Shown here: one piece after another, positions 8,270 to 16,286 of the stretch
Layout: each line of letters starts with the position of its first letter
Position numbering within the stretch: the first letter of the stretch is position 1
NCBI RefSeq assembly: GCF_002887815.1
Contig: NZ_PDHO01000007.1
Span: 62,001-126,000 of the forward strand
Reading direction: 5' to 3'
Source of the DNA: Mycobacterium sp. ENV421
GTDB taxonomy: Bacteria; Actinomycetota; Actinomycetes; Mycobacteriales; Mycobacteriaceae
DNA length: 64,000 nucleotides
Notes under the pieces: generated by a model
The model's input: only the letters and a program-made list of their open reading frames with translations
Told to the model about the DNA's origin: nothing
Database searches by the model: none
Program-made: the position numbers and the translations under genes

Positions 8270-9538
8270 GTGGTCTTTTCCCGTCCCGCTCGCACGGCCG
8301 GCCTGGTGGTGGGGGCGTTGCTTCTCGCGGTGCTGGTGAGTGACGTCGCCGGGCTGCCGGGGTGCCAGGGCGTGTGCAAGACCGCCACCGCAACCGCCCA
8401 GGTGCAGTTGCCGCCCGCGCCGCCGAAGCCACCGATGCTCGGCATCTCGCCGGCGAACGGCTCAACCGAGCTGAGCCCGCTGAGCCGAGTCTCCGCCCAG
8501 GTGATTGGCGGCAGCTTGACCAACGTCTCGCTGGTCGATGACTACGGCAACACGCTGGCGGGCGCACTGTCGCCGGACGGGACGTCATGGCAGCCGGCCC
8601 AGCCGCTCAAGTACGGGCGTACCTACACGATGCAGGTCGCCAGCCGAGGTGCCAGCGGTCTGCCGCTGGCGCGAACGACCAAGTTCTCCACCGCATCACC
8701 CGACTACCTCACCCACGTGTACCTCGAGACGCCGGGTGGGCTGCCGATCCACGACGACATCCGCTACGGCATCGGCACGATCATCGCTGCCCGCTTCGAT
8801 GAAGACATCTCCGACAAGGCGGCCGCGGAACGCAACCTGGTGGTGACCACGAACCCGCCGGTGCGGGGATCCTGGTATTGGGTCGACGACAGGACCGCCC
8901 ACTGGCGCCCGGCCAAGTACTACGCGCCGGGCACTACCGTGTCAGTGGCCGCCAACATCTTCGGGGTGCGCGTTGGCGACGGGATGTACGGCGAGGAAAA
9001 CGAGAAGGCCACCTTCACCATCGGCGACGCGCACGTCTCCATCGCCGACGACACCACCAAGACGGTCAGTGTGTTCGATAACGGCAAACTCGTCCGGTCG
9101 ATGCCCACGTCGATGGGGCAGGGCGGCTACCAAACCATTGCGGGACGGACGTTTTCGTTCTGGACGCCACCCGGGGTGTACACCGTGATCGACAAAGCCG
9201 AATCGGTGACGATGGACTCGTCGACCTACGGTCTGCCGGTGGCCTCGTCGATGGGTTACAAGGTGAAGATCCCGTACGCCACCCGGATCAGCACCGACGG
9301 CATCTATCTACATCAGCTGAACGACACGACGTGGGCGCAGGGCAATACCAACGTGTCGCACGGCTGCCTGAATCTCAACGGTTCGAACGCCTCGTGGTTC
9401 TTCAATTTCTCGCAGCCCGGTGACGTGGTGGAGGTCAAGAACACCGGCGGTCCGAAGCTGGAGATCTGGCAGAACGGTGACTGGTCGCTGCCGTGGGGCG
9501 AATGGTTGAAAGGCAGTGCGCTGACGCCGAAGCCGTAG
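8270..9538 (+). CDS. L,D-transpeptidase, LdtMt2-type (second of tandem pair)
   Basis: 422 residues from GTG 8270, preceded by GGAG with 9-nt spacing. Same architecture as its neighbour: N-terminal hydrophobic segment (about 10-29), Pro-rich linker (48-56), two Ig-like domains and a YkuD domain with SHGCLNLN (nucleophile Cys366). Long stretches are shared with the first copy (TTNPPVRGSWYW, FTIGDAHVS, SFWTPPGVYTV), while the N-terminal third has diverged, which points to an older tandem duplication. Role: peptidoglycan 3-3 crosslinking. Its stop lies only 4 nt from the stop of the convergent exported-protein operon. Confidence 0.92.
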   Translation: MVFSRPARTAGLVVGALLLAVLVSDVAGLPGCQGVCKTATATAQVQLPPAPPKPPMLGISPANGSTELSPLSRVSAQVIGGSLTNVSLVDDYGNTLAGALSPDGTSWQPAQPLKYGRTYTMQVASRGASGLPLARTTKFSTASPDYLTHVYLETPGGLPIHDDIRYGIGTIIAARFDEDISDKAAAERNLVVTTNPPVRGSWYWVDDRTAHWRPAKYYAPGTTVSVAANIFGVRVGDGMYGEENEKATFTIGDAHVSIADDTTKTVSVFDNGKLVRSMPTSMGQGGYQTIAGRTFSFWTPPGVYTVIDKAESVTMDSSTYGLPVASSMGYKVKIPYATRISTDGIYLHQLNDTTWAQGNTNVSHGCLNLNGSNASWFFNFSQPGDVVEVKNTGGPKLEIWQNGDWSLPWGEWLKGSALTPKP

Positions 9539-9542
9539 GGCT

Positions 9543-10253
9543 TCAGGGCTTCTTGCCGCTCCGGGCCGAGCCGGCTGTCGCTCTGGTTTTCTGTTCGCTG
9601 GTGCGCGGTGCTGTAGCGATTCGGTGCGACGACGGTGCCGGTTTGGCGGCAGCAGTCATGCCGGCGTTTCGTTGTGAGCCAGCGAAACCTCGCTTGGCTG
9701 GGTGGCTTTGGCTCGTCGATCGCAGGATTCTGGATGATGCTGCTGTCGTCGGTGTCGCGCTTGGCGAGGCGAGCGAACTGAGGTACTTGCCGGTTACCGC
9801 CGCGGCCTGGCTCACCAGGTAGATCGGGCCGACCGCCCATCCGGCGACGCCCAGCCCAAGCACTGTCAGAGCTTCCGGTTGATTGAGGCTTCCGCCGAGG
9901 ATGTGCACCGCTGCGTCGAAGAGCACTGCGACGCCGATGCTCGCCGGAATCGTCATGGGAAAGGCCGCGTACCACACCGGAGTCAAGGCAGCGAGCGCAG
10001 CGGTAGCGGCAATCAAGGTCACCGCGCCCTGCAGTTGTTGCCCTGTGACGTTGGCGTGGGCGGACGCCGCGGTGCTCCTTCGAGGTGGTGTGACTTCGGT
10101 GTTCGTAGTGAACGCCACGGCGGTGAGATCGACGGCGAGGGCGTGCGTCTGAATTGCGGGCGGAAGGTAGGGGGCCGTGATGTCGGTCGTGTGGGGAGCC
10201 GCCACCACGCCGGCGGAGATGATTGCGGCTGCGGCGATAGCAGTGATTCTCAT
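9543..10253 (-). CDS. Uncharacterised exported/membrane protein, third gene of paralogous operon
   Basis: 236 residues: a signal-like N-terminus (TAIAAAAIISAGVVAAP), a short segment ALAVDLTAVAFTT, a hydrophobic middle (about 75-160) with the motif WYAAFPMTIPASIG, and a Ser/Arg/Lys-rich tail ending SARSGKKP. I know no named family for it. The ATG overlaps the preceding gene's TGA by 4 nt (ATGA), so the two are probably translationally coupled. Together with the next two genes upstream on this strand it forms a three-gene operon of paralogues. Likely location: cell envelope, with a basic tail that could contact nucleic acid or acidic cell-wall polymer (inference). Confidence 0.7.
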   Translation of the reverse strand: MRITAIAAAAIISAGVVAAPHTTDITAPYLPPAIQTHALAVDLTAVAFTTNTEVTPPRRSTAASAHANVTGQQLQGAVTLIAATAALAALTPVWYAAFPMTIPASIGVAVLFDAAVHILGGSLNQPEALTVLGLGVAGWAVGPIYLVSQAAAVTGKYLSSLASPSATPTTAASSRILRSTSQSHPAKRGFAGSQRNAGMTAAAKPAPSSHRIATAPRTSEQKTRATAGSARSGKKP

Positions 10254-10972
10254 CGGTGAGTTCTCTTGCTCGTCGCGCGGGCGGATCCTGCGGTTCCTGC
10301 CTGCTTCTTGCCGGTGGCCTTCGATGTGCGCTTTGCCGTGCGATGCGACGATGCCTTCTGAGCGGTAGATGAACTCGCTCTCGTGCGTCCTGATCCTGCC
10401 AAGCCACTCCTGGCGGGAAGGTTAGGGAGCACAGTTCGGGACGCGGGAGTGGAATTCGACTGCACCGAAGCGGACGTCGGTTTCGGCGTCGCGGTCAACG
10501 CAATCAGTGGAGATGCCAGAAAGTAGGGCGCGAGTAGGAAGCTCGCGAGGCTCGATTCGAGAATGAAAACGGGGTCGAGTGTGATCGGCTGCATGCTGAC
10601 GCCCTTGACCAACACGTTCAACAACACCCCGATGCCGACGCTCAGCGGCAACGTAATCGGGAACGTTGCATACCAAGCCGATGCGACAGCGACCACGCCG
10701 ATAGTCGCCACCACCTGCTGCGGAGTCGGTGGCGCAAAGTTCAGTTGCGGAATCGCCGCCGCACTGCGGTCGGATGTTGCGCTGTTTGCGGTGGTGTGTG
10801 CCGCAGCGGTCAGATCAACCGCGATCGTCGACAGCTGTATGGCGTGCGGGTGACGCGGGGCTGCAACGTCCTGTGCGAGCGGCGCGGACACCAGGCTGAC
10901 CGCGACGACCGTCGCTATGCCAGCTGCGGCGAGCCGAAAGATATTGGCGCTGTTGGTAATCGATTCAGTCAT
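10250..10972 (-). CDS. Uncharacterised exported/membrane protein, second gene of paralogous operon
   Basis: 240 residues, same layout as its neighbours: signal-like N-terminus (ATVVAVSLVSAPLAQ), the segment IAVDLTAAAHTT, hydrophobic middle with WYATFPITLPLSVGIG, and a strongly basic tail rich in Ser/Thr/Lys/Arg (KRTSKATGKKQAGT). The start is ATG 10972, one base after the TGA of the upstream gene; AAGGAA lies about 8 nt before it. No enzyme motif is visible. Function unknown. Confidence 0.7.
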   Translation of the reverse strand: MTESITNSANIFRLAAAGIATVVAVSLVSAPLAQDVAAPRHPHAIQLSTIAVDLTAAAHTTANSATSDRSAAAIPQLNFAPPTPQQVVATIGVVAVASAWYATFPITLPLSVGIGVLLNVLVKGVSMQPITLDPVFILESSLASFLLAPYFLASPLIALTATPKPTSASVQSNSTPASRTVLPNLPARSGLAGSGRTRASSSTAQKASSHRTAKRTSKATGKKQAGTAGSARATSKRTHR

Positions 10973-10973
10973 G

Positions 10974-11654
10974 TCATCGTTCCTTCATCATGGGCCGGCC
11001 TGATCGGGCGGCTTGGGGGTGCATCTTGCTGGCTACCGCGGATCTGCTCGACTTGGACCCATGAGGCGTCAGCGCCGGGTCGGGTATGCCGTTTGGGATG
11101 GCTGTTCTCGGCGAGCTCGCGACCCCGTGGGCGACGTGGCGTCGCTGGCCTTGTGCGCGGAACTCGGTTGAGTGCCTGCTTGTGGCGACGGTTGCTGCGG
11201 TATTTCGCTGTGCGACAGGGCTTGTGACGGCGTAGGAGATGAAGTTCAACGGGGCGTAGACGAATATGTCGAGCGCCGCTTTCACCAGCCATGGATCGGC
11301 GACTTTCGGGTTCCGGGCGTCGCTTCCCAATGCGTACACACCCAGCCATCCCGCGAGCAAGAAGCTGACCGGCACGGTGACCGGGAAGGCCAGGTACCAC
11401 AGGGTCGCTAGTGCGATCGCCTTGATGCCATTGGACGTCGCTTCAGGCGAGAGAGTCTTCGCGGCAGTTGGCGCGGCGGAGGGGGTCAGGTCAACGAAGG
11501 CGGCTTGCAGGTCTACCGAGAATGCCTGGCGTGGTGGGTTATGTGGCCGGGCGACCGTGTTCGGCGCGGCCAGCAATCCGATGGCGACGATCACTGCGAC
11601 GGCGACCGCGGCAAAACGGGAGCCAGGTCCAACCACGTAAACCAGCCCACACAT
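10974..11654 (-). CDS. Uncharacterised exported/membrane protein, first gene of paralogous operon
   Basis: 226 residues from ATG 11654, chosen because CGGGGGGAA sits 5-6 nt before it; a GTG at 11699 would add 15 residues. It has a signal-like hydrophobic segment (AAVAVAVIVAIGLLAAP), the segment FSVDLQAAFVDLT and the motif WYLAFPVTVPVSFLL in the hydrophobic middle, then a basic tail ending RPMMKER. It shares the WYxxFPxTxPxS core with the two downstream genes but is the most divergent copy. It is transcribed divergently from usfY. Function unknown. Confidence 0.68.
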   Translation of the reverse strand: MCGLVYVVGPGSRFAAVAVAVIVAIGLLAAPNTVARPHNPPRQAFSVDLQAAFVDLTPSAAPTAAKTLSPEATSNGIKAIALATLWYLAFPVTVPVSFLLAGWLGVYALGSDARNPKVADPWLVKAALDIFVYAPLNFISYAVTSPVAQRNTAATVATSRHSTEFRAQGQRRHVAHGVASSPRTAIPNGIPDPALTPHGSKSSRSAVASKMHPQAARSGRPMMKER

Positions 11655-11735
11655 GCGATTCCCCCCGAGAGATCGACTAGTGACGAGGGTATCTGTCACT
11701 TAGGTAAATATCAGGTATTTATCAGGGCTAGCTCA

Positions 11736-11763
11736 GGTGTGTCGTGAGTCACATCCAGCGTAT
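11736..11763 (+). promoter_or_regulatory. Possible SigF-type promoter of the usfY-like gene
   Basis: GGTGT (11736-11740), a 17-nt spacer and GCGTAT (11758-11763) differ at one position each from the mycobacterial SigF pattern GGTTT-N15..17-GGGTAT. It is about 30 nt upstream of the UsfY start codon. In M. tuberculosis usfY neighbours sigF, which makes SigF control plausible. The match is imperfect, so this is a candidate only. Confidence 0.35.
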
Positions 11764-11793
11764 TCTGGGAGGCGTCTCGAGAAGGGAGACGCG

Positions 11794-12099
11794 ATGAAGG
11801 GTGCATATCGCGATCCGGTGGATCACTCCCGCACAACACAACCGCATGCCGGCGAATCGTTCATCGACACGCTGTGGCTCCCCGGATTACTACTCGTCGC
11901 GCTCGGCGTGGTGGGACTGGTAGGTGTCATCGCAGCGTTGGCCTACAACCATCATGAGCTGCTGCTGGTGCTCGGTTCGATCGCGGCGGGGCTGCTGATT
12001 GTCGGAGCGCTGCTGATCATGGCCGAGCATCACCGGGTAGTGCGCGTTGAGCGTCGTTGGCTGGACGAACACCCCAGCCACCCGCATCGCGCGGCATAA
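11794..12099 (+). CDS. usfY: UsfY family membrane protein
   Basis: 101 residues from ATG 11794, preceded by GAAGGGAG. The N-terminal DPVDHSRTTQPHAGESFID and C-terminal AEHHRVVRVERRWLDEHP match what I recall of M. tuberculosis UsfY, encoded next to the SigF anti-sigma factor there. Two hydrophobic segments (about 28-53 and 58-80) predict a two-pass inner-membrane protein. Its function is not established; it is associated with the SigF stress and stationary-phase regulon. Here it stands apart from sigF, divergent from the three-paralogue operon. Confidence 0.85.
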   Translation: MKGAYRDPVDHSRTTQPHAGESFIDTLWLPGLLLVALGVVGLVGVIAALAYNHHELLLVLGSIAAGLLIVGALLIMAEHHRVVRVERRWLDEHPSHPHRAA

Positions 12100-12507
12100 C
12101 GGATCGCTTCTGTGAGCACCCGGGACGCCCCGGGTGTGGGGAGTATCTGTATCCGCCGACACCGCCTCTCACGTGGCGATTTACCCGTTTGCCATTTGCT
12201 GATAATTACCTGACTGTCAATAAATCGGTAACGGTTGTGCCTCAGTTCACATTCGGCACTTGCTGATGATTGGTGGCTTGAACAGTATTTATACCGATCC
12301 GACTGACAGTGTTCTGCGACGTCGCGGTGGACACCCTAGTGATCCCCTAACCCCCTAATGGGGGTTGCTGGGATATCCCGGTACACCCCGTATCGGGTAG
12401 GGGACCGCGCCCCATTTCGGGGTGCGCGTCATCTCCATACCGTGGCTAGTAATCACCGGGCGGGGCCGGCGATCGAGCTTTCCAAGAAGACTAGGAAGGA
12501 ACGTCCA
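12100..12507 (+). promoter_or_regulatory. Upstream region of the iniB-like gene (408 nt, no gene)
   Basis: No credible gene. Its first part (12180-12300) is visibly AT-richer than its surroundings and carries an imperfect direct repeat: TTGCTGATAATT (12196-12207) and TTGCTGATGATT (12260-12271). Next comes the inverted repeat AACCCCC/GGGGGTT (12349-12366) in a C-run/G-run rich stretch. An AAGGAA ribosome-binding site sits just before the ATG. An AT-rich iniB upstream region is consistent with nucleoid-protein (Lsr2-like) and activator control as known for iniBAC, but no specific site is proven here. Confidence 0.5.
12349..12366. promoter_or_regulatory. Inverted repeat upstream of iniB-like gene, candidate operator
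   Basis: Perfect 7-bp arms AACCCCC (12349-12355) and GGGGGTT (12360-12366) flank TAAT. It is 142 nt upstream of the start codon. More C-run and G-run blocks follow (TACACCCCG, GTAGGGGAC). There is no gene before it needing a terminator within 249 nt and no T-run, so an operator is the more likely reading. Confidence 0.4.
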
Positions 12508-15432
12508 ATGGACTCCCTGCTTCAATTCATCCTTGACCTGTTCAACAACGAGTCGGCGGCACAGACATTCGTGGCTGACCCGAATGCGGCGCTGGCGAAC
12601 GCGGGGCTGGCCAACGTCAGCCCCGAGCAGATTCAGTCGGTCGCTGCGTCGGCAGTCCCCGGCCTTCAGCTCGTCGGCGGCGACCCGGTTTCCGGCCTGG
12701 CTCAGGCCGTGTCGAACCAGTTCGGCTTCGCGCCGGTCGAAGGGCTCCTGTCAGCCCCCGGTGCGGCTGCCGGTGCGGTCGCCGACCAGGCGCTGAATCT
12801 TGGGGTCGACGGCGGCTCCAGCTTGGCTGCAGCTGTCGGCGACGGACTTGGCGTGGGCCTGGGCCAGAGCCTCGGTGCCGGACTCGGTGCAGCGCTCGGC
12901 GGTGGCGTCGAGACCGGCCTCGGCCTCGGCGGAGCAGTCGGCGGCGGTGTGGAGACCGGCCTCGGCCTCGGTACCGGGCTTGGCGGCGGATTCAACACCG
13001 GCGGAGGTCTGCAGACCGGGCTGGGCGCCGGAATTGGTGCCGGCTTCCAAGCCGGACTGAACGTCGAGGTCGAGGCGGGCTTCAACGCCGGCCTGGGCGC
13101 TGCGGTTGGCGGCGGCTCCGAAATCGGTGGCCAGACTGGGGTTGGTCTGGGCAGCGGTTTCGGGACCGGTTTCGGTGCCGGCGGTGGTTTCGAGGGTGGT
13201 GCTGAGCTCGGTGGTGGTTTCGATGCCGGCCTTGGTGGCGGTTTTGAGGGTGGCACTGAGGTCGGTGGGCAGTCGGGCGTCGGCCTGGGCACCGGTTTCG
13301 GTGCTGGCGGTGGCTTCAACGGTGGCGCCGGGCTCGGTGGTGGTTTCAATGCCGGCCTGGGTGGCGGTTTTGAGGGTGGCACCGAGATCGGTGGGCAGTC
13401 GGGCGTCGGCCTGGGCACGGGTATTGGGACTGGCTTTGGTGCTGGCGGTGGTTTCGAGGGTGGCGCTGAGCTCGGTGGCGGTTTCGATGCCGGCCTCGGT
13501 GGCGGTTTTGAGGGTGGCACTGAGATTGGTGGGCAGTCGGGCGTCGGCCTGGGCACCGGTTTCGGTGCTGGCGGTGGCTTCAACGGTGGCGCTGAGTTGG
13601 GTGGCGGGTTCCAGAGTGGTGCCGAGCTTGGTGGGCACAGTGGTTTCGGTGTGAACACCGGCTTCAACGGTGGCGCCGAGCTCGGTGGTGGTGTCAATGC
13701 CGGCCTGGGTGGCGGTTTTGAGGGTGGCACTGAGATTGGCGGCCAGACGGGCGTCGGCCTGGGCACGGGTTTCGGTGCCGGCGGTGGCTTCAACGGTGGT
13801 GCTGAGCTCGGTGGCGGTTTCGAGAGTGGCGCTGAGTTGGGTGGCGGGTTCCAGAGTGGTGCCGAGCTTGGTGGGCACAGTGGTTTCGGTGTGAACACCG
13901 GCTTCAACGGTGGCGCCGAGCTTGGTGGCGGTTTCGAGAGTGGCGCTGAGTTGGGTGGCGGGTTCCAGAGTGGTGCCGAGCTTGGTGGGCACAGTGGTTT
14001 CGGTGTGAACACCGGCTTCAACGGTGGCGCCGAGCTCGGTGGCGGCTTCCAGAGCGGTGCGGAACTCGGTGGCGCCGCAGCGGCAGGCGCAGGTGCCGGG
14101 GCCGGTCTCGGCGGAGGCGCTAATGTCCACGGACAGACCGGTTTTGGTGGTCACGTTGGTGGTCAGTTCGGCGGCGGCGTCAACGCAGGCAGCAACTTCG
14201 CCGCCGGTGGCGGCAGCCAGCTCGCCGGTGGTGCACAGATCAACGACCGCGCTCGGGTGATCGGCACCAACGAGGTCGACGCCGACCGGCGCACCACCCT
14301 CAGCGGCAGCACCAACACCAGTGCCAGTGGCGGCGCCGGCGGCTCGGCGAATGTCGGCACCGGTCTCAGCGCTCAGGAGAATGCGAACTTCAACAGCACG
14401 TCCAACGTCGGCTTCTCCAGCCCGCTCGGCGGCGCAAGCATCGGCGGCCAGACGGCTGCGGCCGGTGGCGGAGCGATCGGTCTCGGTGGTGCTGGTGTGA
14501 CTGCAGCCGGCAATGCCGCGGCGAGCAGCACCACTGCCGCGGCCTTCACCAGTCCGCTTGGCGGTGCGACCGCTGGCGCTCAGGTGGCGGCGAGCAACAC
14601 CGCGGCAGCGAGCTTCCTGCATAACGACGGTGCGGCACTTGGTGGTCAGACCAACGTCGCCGCCGGGTTCGGTGGGCAGACCAATCTCGGCGGAGTGGTC
14701 GGCGGCCAGACCCACGTCGCGGCGTCGGAGACGTCGGCCGCGCACGCTGGCGGCCAGACCGGGATCAGCGGTGGGTCGAGCATCGCCGGCGCGGCCAGTG
14801 CCTCCGGTGGTGGGAGCTCGAACTTCCTCAACCACGAGGCGACGAGCCTGAATCTGCACAATTCGGTTCAGGCGGCCGGCGCGACGAGTGGCTCGGCAGC
14901 GGCCGACCACGTGTCGGCGGGCGGAAACACGTCGTTCCAGAACGCCTTTGGCGGTCAGGCCGACATCCTGGGCCACGACACCGCGGCCCTGGGCGGCCAC
15001 GGCACGGTCAACACCGGCGTTGGCGCGACCGCGTCGACAGGTACTCACAACTCTGCGACCACCCCGTCGCAGGGCAGCGTCATCCACACCGGTGGTTCGG
15101 CCACCGGCGGCGGACAGGTCGCGGCCGGATCCAACGGCGGTTCGGTGATCACCACGACGCAGGGCAGTGCCAACGCCGGTGGCTCGAGTTCGGTTGACAG
15201 CAGCCACACCTCGGCGACGGTTGACCAGCATTCAGCCTTCGACGCGTCGAGTCACGCCGCGGCGACTCCGGTGCCCGATCACTCGACGTACGACCAGTCG
15301 GCGCATGCGAGCACCGACTACTCGAGTCACTCGCTGTATGACACGAGCCACGACAGCGCGGCGTCGCACAGCCAGGCGAGCGCCGACCTGTCGGCACACA
15401 ACCAGCTCGACCAGCACCACCCGGGATTCTGA
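12508..15432 (+). CDS. iniB: IniB-like glycine-rich envelope stress protein, repeat-expanded
   Basis: 974 residues from ATG 12508 (AAGGAA before it); the frame opens earlier but the IniB-like domain begins here. The first about 80 residues (MDSLLQFILDLFNNES..., VAASAVPGLQLVGGDPVSGL) align with IniB of the isoniazid-inducible iniBAC operon. Residues about 95-580 are Gly-rich repeats of GGGFEGGAELGG type, including three exact 90-bp copies. A Ser/Ala/Gln/His-rich part follows, with ADILGHDTAALGGHG near the C-terminus, also IniB-like. M. tuberculosis IniB is about 479 residues, so this one is doubled, mostly by repeats. No iniA or iniC follows. Probably a cell-wall stress responsive protein; function unproven. 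Confidence 0.85.
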   Translation: MDSLLQFILDLFNNESAAQTFVADPNAALANAGLANVSPEQIQSVAASAVPGLQLVGGDPVSGLAQAVSNQFGFAPVEGLLSAPGAAAGAVADQALNLGVDGGSSLAAAVGDGLGVGLGQSLGAGLGAALGGGVETGLGLGGAVGGGVETGLGLGTGLGGGFNTGGGLQTGLGAGIGAGFQAGLNVEVEAGFNAGLGAAVGGGSEIGGQTGVGLGSGFGTGFGAGGGFEGGAELGGGFDAGLGGGFEGGTEVGGQSGVGLGTGFGAGGGFNGGAGLGGGFNAGLGGGFEGGTEIGGQSGVGLGTGIGTGFGAGGGFEGGAELGGGFDAGLGGGFEGGTEIGGQSGVGLGTGFGAGGGFNGGAELGGGFQSGAELGGHSGFGVNTGFNGGAELGGGVNAGLGGGFEGGTEIGGQTGVGLGTGFGAGGGFNGGAELGGGFESGAELGGGFQSGAELGGHSGFGVNTGFNGGAELGGGFESGAELGGGFQSGAELGGHSGFGVNTGFNGGAELGGGFQSGAELGGAAAAGAGAGAGLGGGANVHGQTGFGGHVGGQFGGGVNAGSNFAAGGGSQLAGGAQINDRARVIGTNEVDADRRTTLSGSTNTSASGGAGGSANVGTGLSAQENANFNSTSNVGFSSPLGGASIGGQTAAAGGGAIGLGGAGVTAAGNAAASSTTAAAFTSPLGGATAGAQVAASNTAAASFLHNDGAALGGQTNVAAGFGGQTNLGGVVGGQTHVAASETSAAHAGGQTGISGGSSIAGAASASGGGSSNFLNHEATSLNLHNSVQAAGATSGSAAADHVSAGGNTSFQNAFGGQADILGHDTAALGGHGTVNTGVGATASTGTHNSATTPSQGSVIHTGGSATGGGQVAAGSNGGSVITTTQGSANAGGSSSVDSSHTSATVDQHSAFDASSHAAATPVPDHSTYDQSAHASTDYSSHSLYDTSHDSAASHSQASADLSAHNQLDQHHPGF
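13591..14034 (+). repeat. Exact 90-bp repeat, three copies inside the iniB-like gene
   Basis: Identical 90-bp blocks lie at 13591-13680, 13831-13920 and 13945-14034. The second and third form a tandem with a 114-bp period that includes a shared 24-bp link (GGTGGCGGTTTCGAGAGTGG is common to both). Each encodes the 30-residue unit AELGGGFQSGAELGG plus HSGFGVNTGFNGGAE. The preservation of in-frame length and the nucleotide identity suggest recent slippage or recombination. Confidence 0.9.
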
Positions 15433-15452
15433 CCGGAGAGGCTTGACACAAA

Positions 15453-15482
15453 ATCGGTGGGGACCGCATGGTCCCCACCGAT
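15453..15482. terminator. Bidirectional terminator between iniB-like and SDR genes
   Basis: Perfect 13-bp arms ATCGGTGGGGACC (15453-15465) and GGTCCCCACCGAT (15470-15482) with a GCAT loop, followed by GTGTTTGTG on plus and preceded by ACAAA on the other side. It sits between the convergent stops at 15432 and 15506. Confidence 0.75.
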
Positions 15483-15505
15483 GTGTTTGTGCCGCAGTCG
15501 GTTAA

Positions 15506-16258
15506 CTACTCGAACGTTCGGTGCGGGACGTCGGTGATCAGTCCGCCGTCCATCACGAACTCCGAGCCGGTGGCATAGGACGATTCATCGCTGGCGAGGA
15601 ACAACACGAACGACGACACCTCGTCCGGCTCGCCGAGGCGACCCATCGGGGCGGCGACCAGATCGTCGGGCATGTGTGCGGTCATCGGGGTGCGGATCAT
15701 GCCGGGATGCAGCGAATTGACCCGAATGTTGTTGGCCGCCAGCTCGAGTGCGGCCGATTTGGTCAGCCCGCGGATGGCCCATTTGGATGCGACGTAGCCG
15801 TGGTTGCCCGGGGTGCCGCGCATCGCCTGGATGGACGACATATTGATGATGGAACCGCCGCCCGCATCGGTCATCGGCTCGATCACGGACTTGATGCCGA
15901 GCATGGTCCCGGTGAGGTTGACGTCGATAACTCGTTGCCAGCGTTCACGTTCCAGGTTCTTCAGGGTGCGCCGGTAGACGATGCCCGCATTGTTCACCAG
16001 CACATTGAGGGTACCGAACTCGCGCAGGGCCAGCGCCACGGCCGCGGCCCAGTCGTCGGGATCGGAGACGTCGAGATGGATGTACCGGGCGTCATGGCCG
16101 AGGGCAGCCGCCACCGCCGCGCCTTCGTCGTCGAGCACATCGCCAAGGACCACTTTGGCACCCTCACTGACCAGAAGCCGGGCATGGGCCGCGCCCATCC
16201 CGCGAGCGGCACCAGTGATCACCGCAACCTTGCCGTCGACACGTCCCATCCGCCGCAC
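15506..16258 (-). CDS. Short-chain dehydrogenase, FabG3/20-beta-hydroxysteroid dehydrogenase-like
   Basis: 250 residues of classical SDR: cofactor motif TGAARGMG (15-22), NNAG (89-92), catalytic Ser near 141 and YVASK (Tyr155, Lys159). HPGMIRTPMT and ASDESSYATGSEFVMDGG resemble M. tuberculosis FabG3 (Rv2002). It likely reduces or oxidises a steroid or other ketone/alcohol with NAD(H). The GTG at 16258 and ATG at 16249 are both plausible starts. It faces the iniB-like gene across a terminator. Confidence 0.85.
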   Translation of the reverse strand: MRRMGRVDGKVAVITGAARGMGAAHARLLVSEGAKVVLGDVLDDEGAAVAAALGHDARYIHLDVSDPDDWAAAVALALREFGTLNVLVNNAGIVYRRTLKNLERERWQRVIDVNLTGTMLGIKSVIEPMTDAGGGSIINMSSIQAMRGTPGNHGYVASKWAIRGLTKSAALELAANNIRVNSLHPGMIRTPMTAHMPDDLVAAPMGRLGEPDEVSSFVLFLASDESSYATGSEFVMDGGLITDVPHRTFE

Positions 16259-16286
16259 GGTACCCGGCCGGCCGGCTCGAACTGCG

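Noticed and set aside
13100..14100. Possible CRISPR-like periodicity
   Set aside because: Repeats are coding, in frame, and not separated by unique equal-length spacers; they encode the Gly-rich IniB repeats.
12702..15231. Two long minus-strand frames (439 and 826 codons) opposite the iniB-like gene
   Set aside because: They mirror the Gly-rich repeat of the plus strand, are Pro/Thr/Ala-rich without any domain, and have no ribosome-binding site. The plus-strand protein has recognisable IniB ends.
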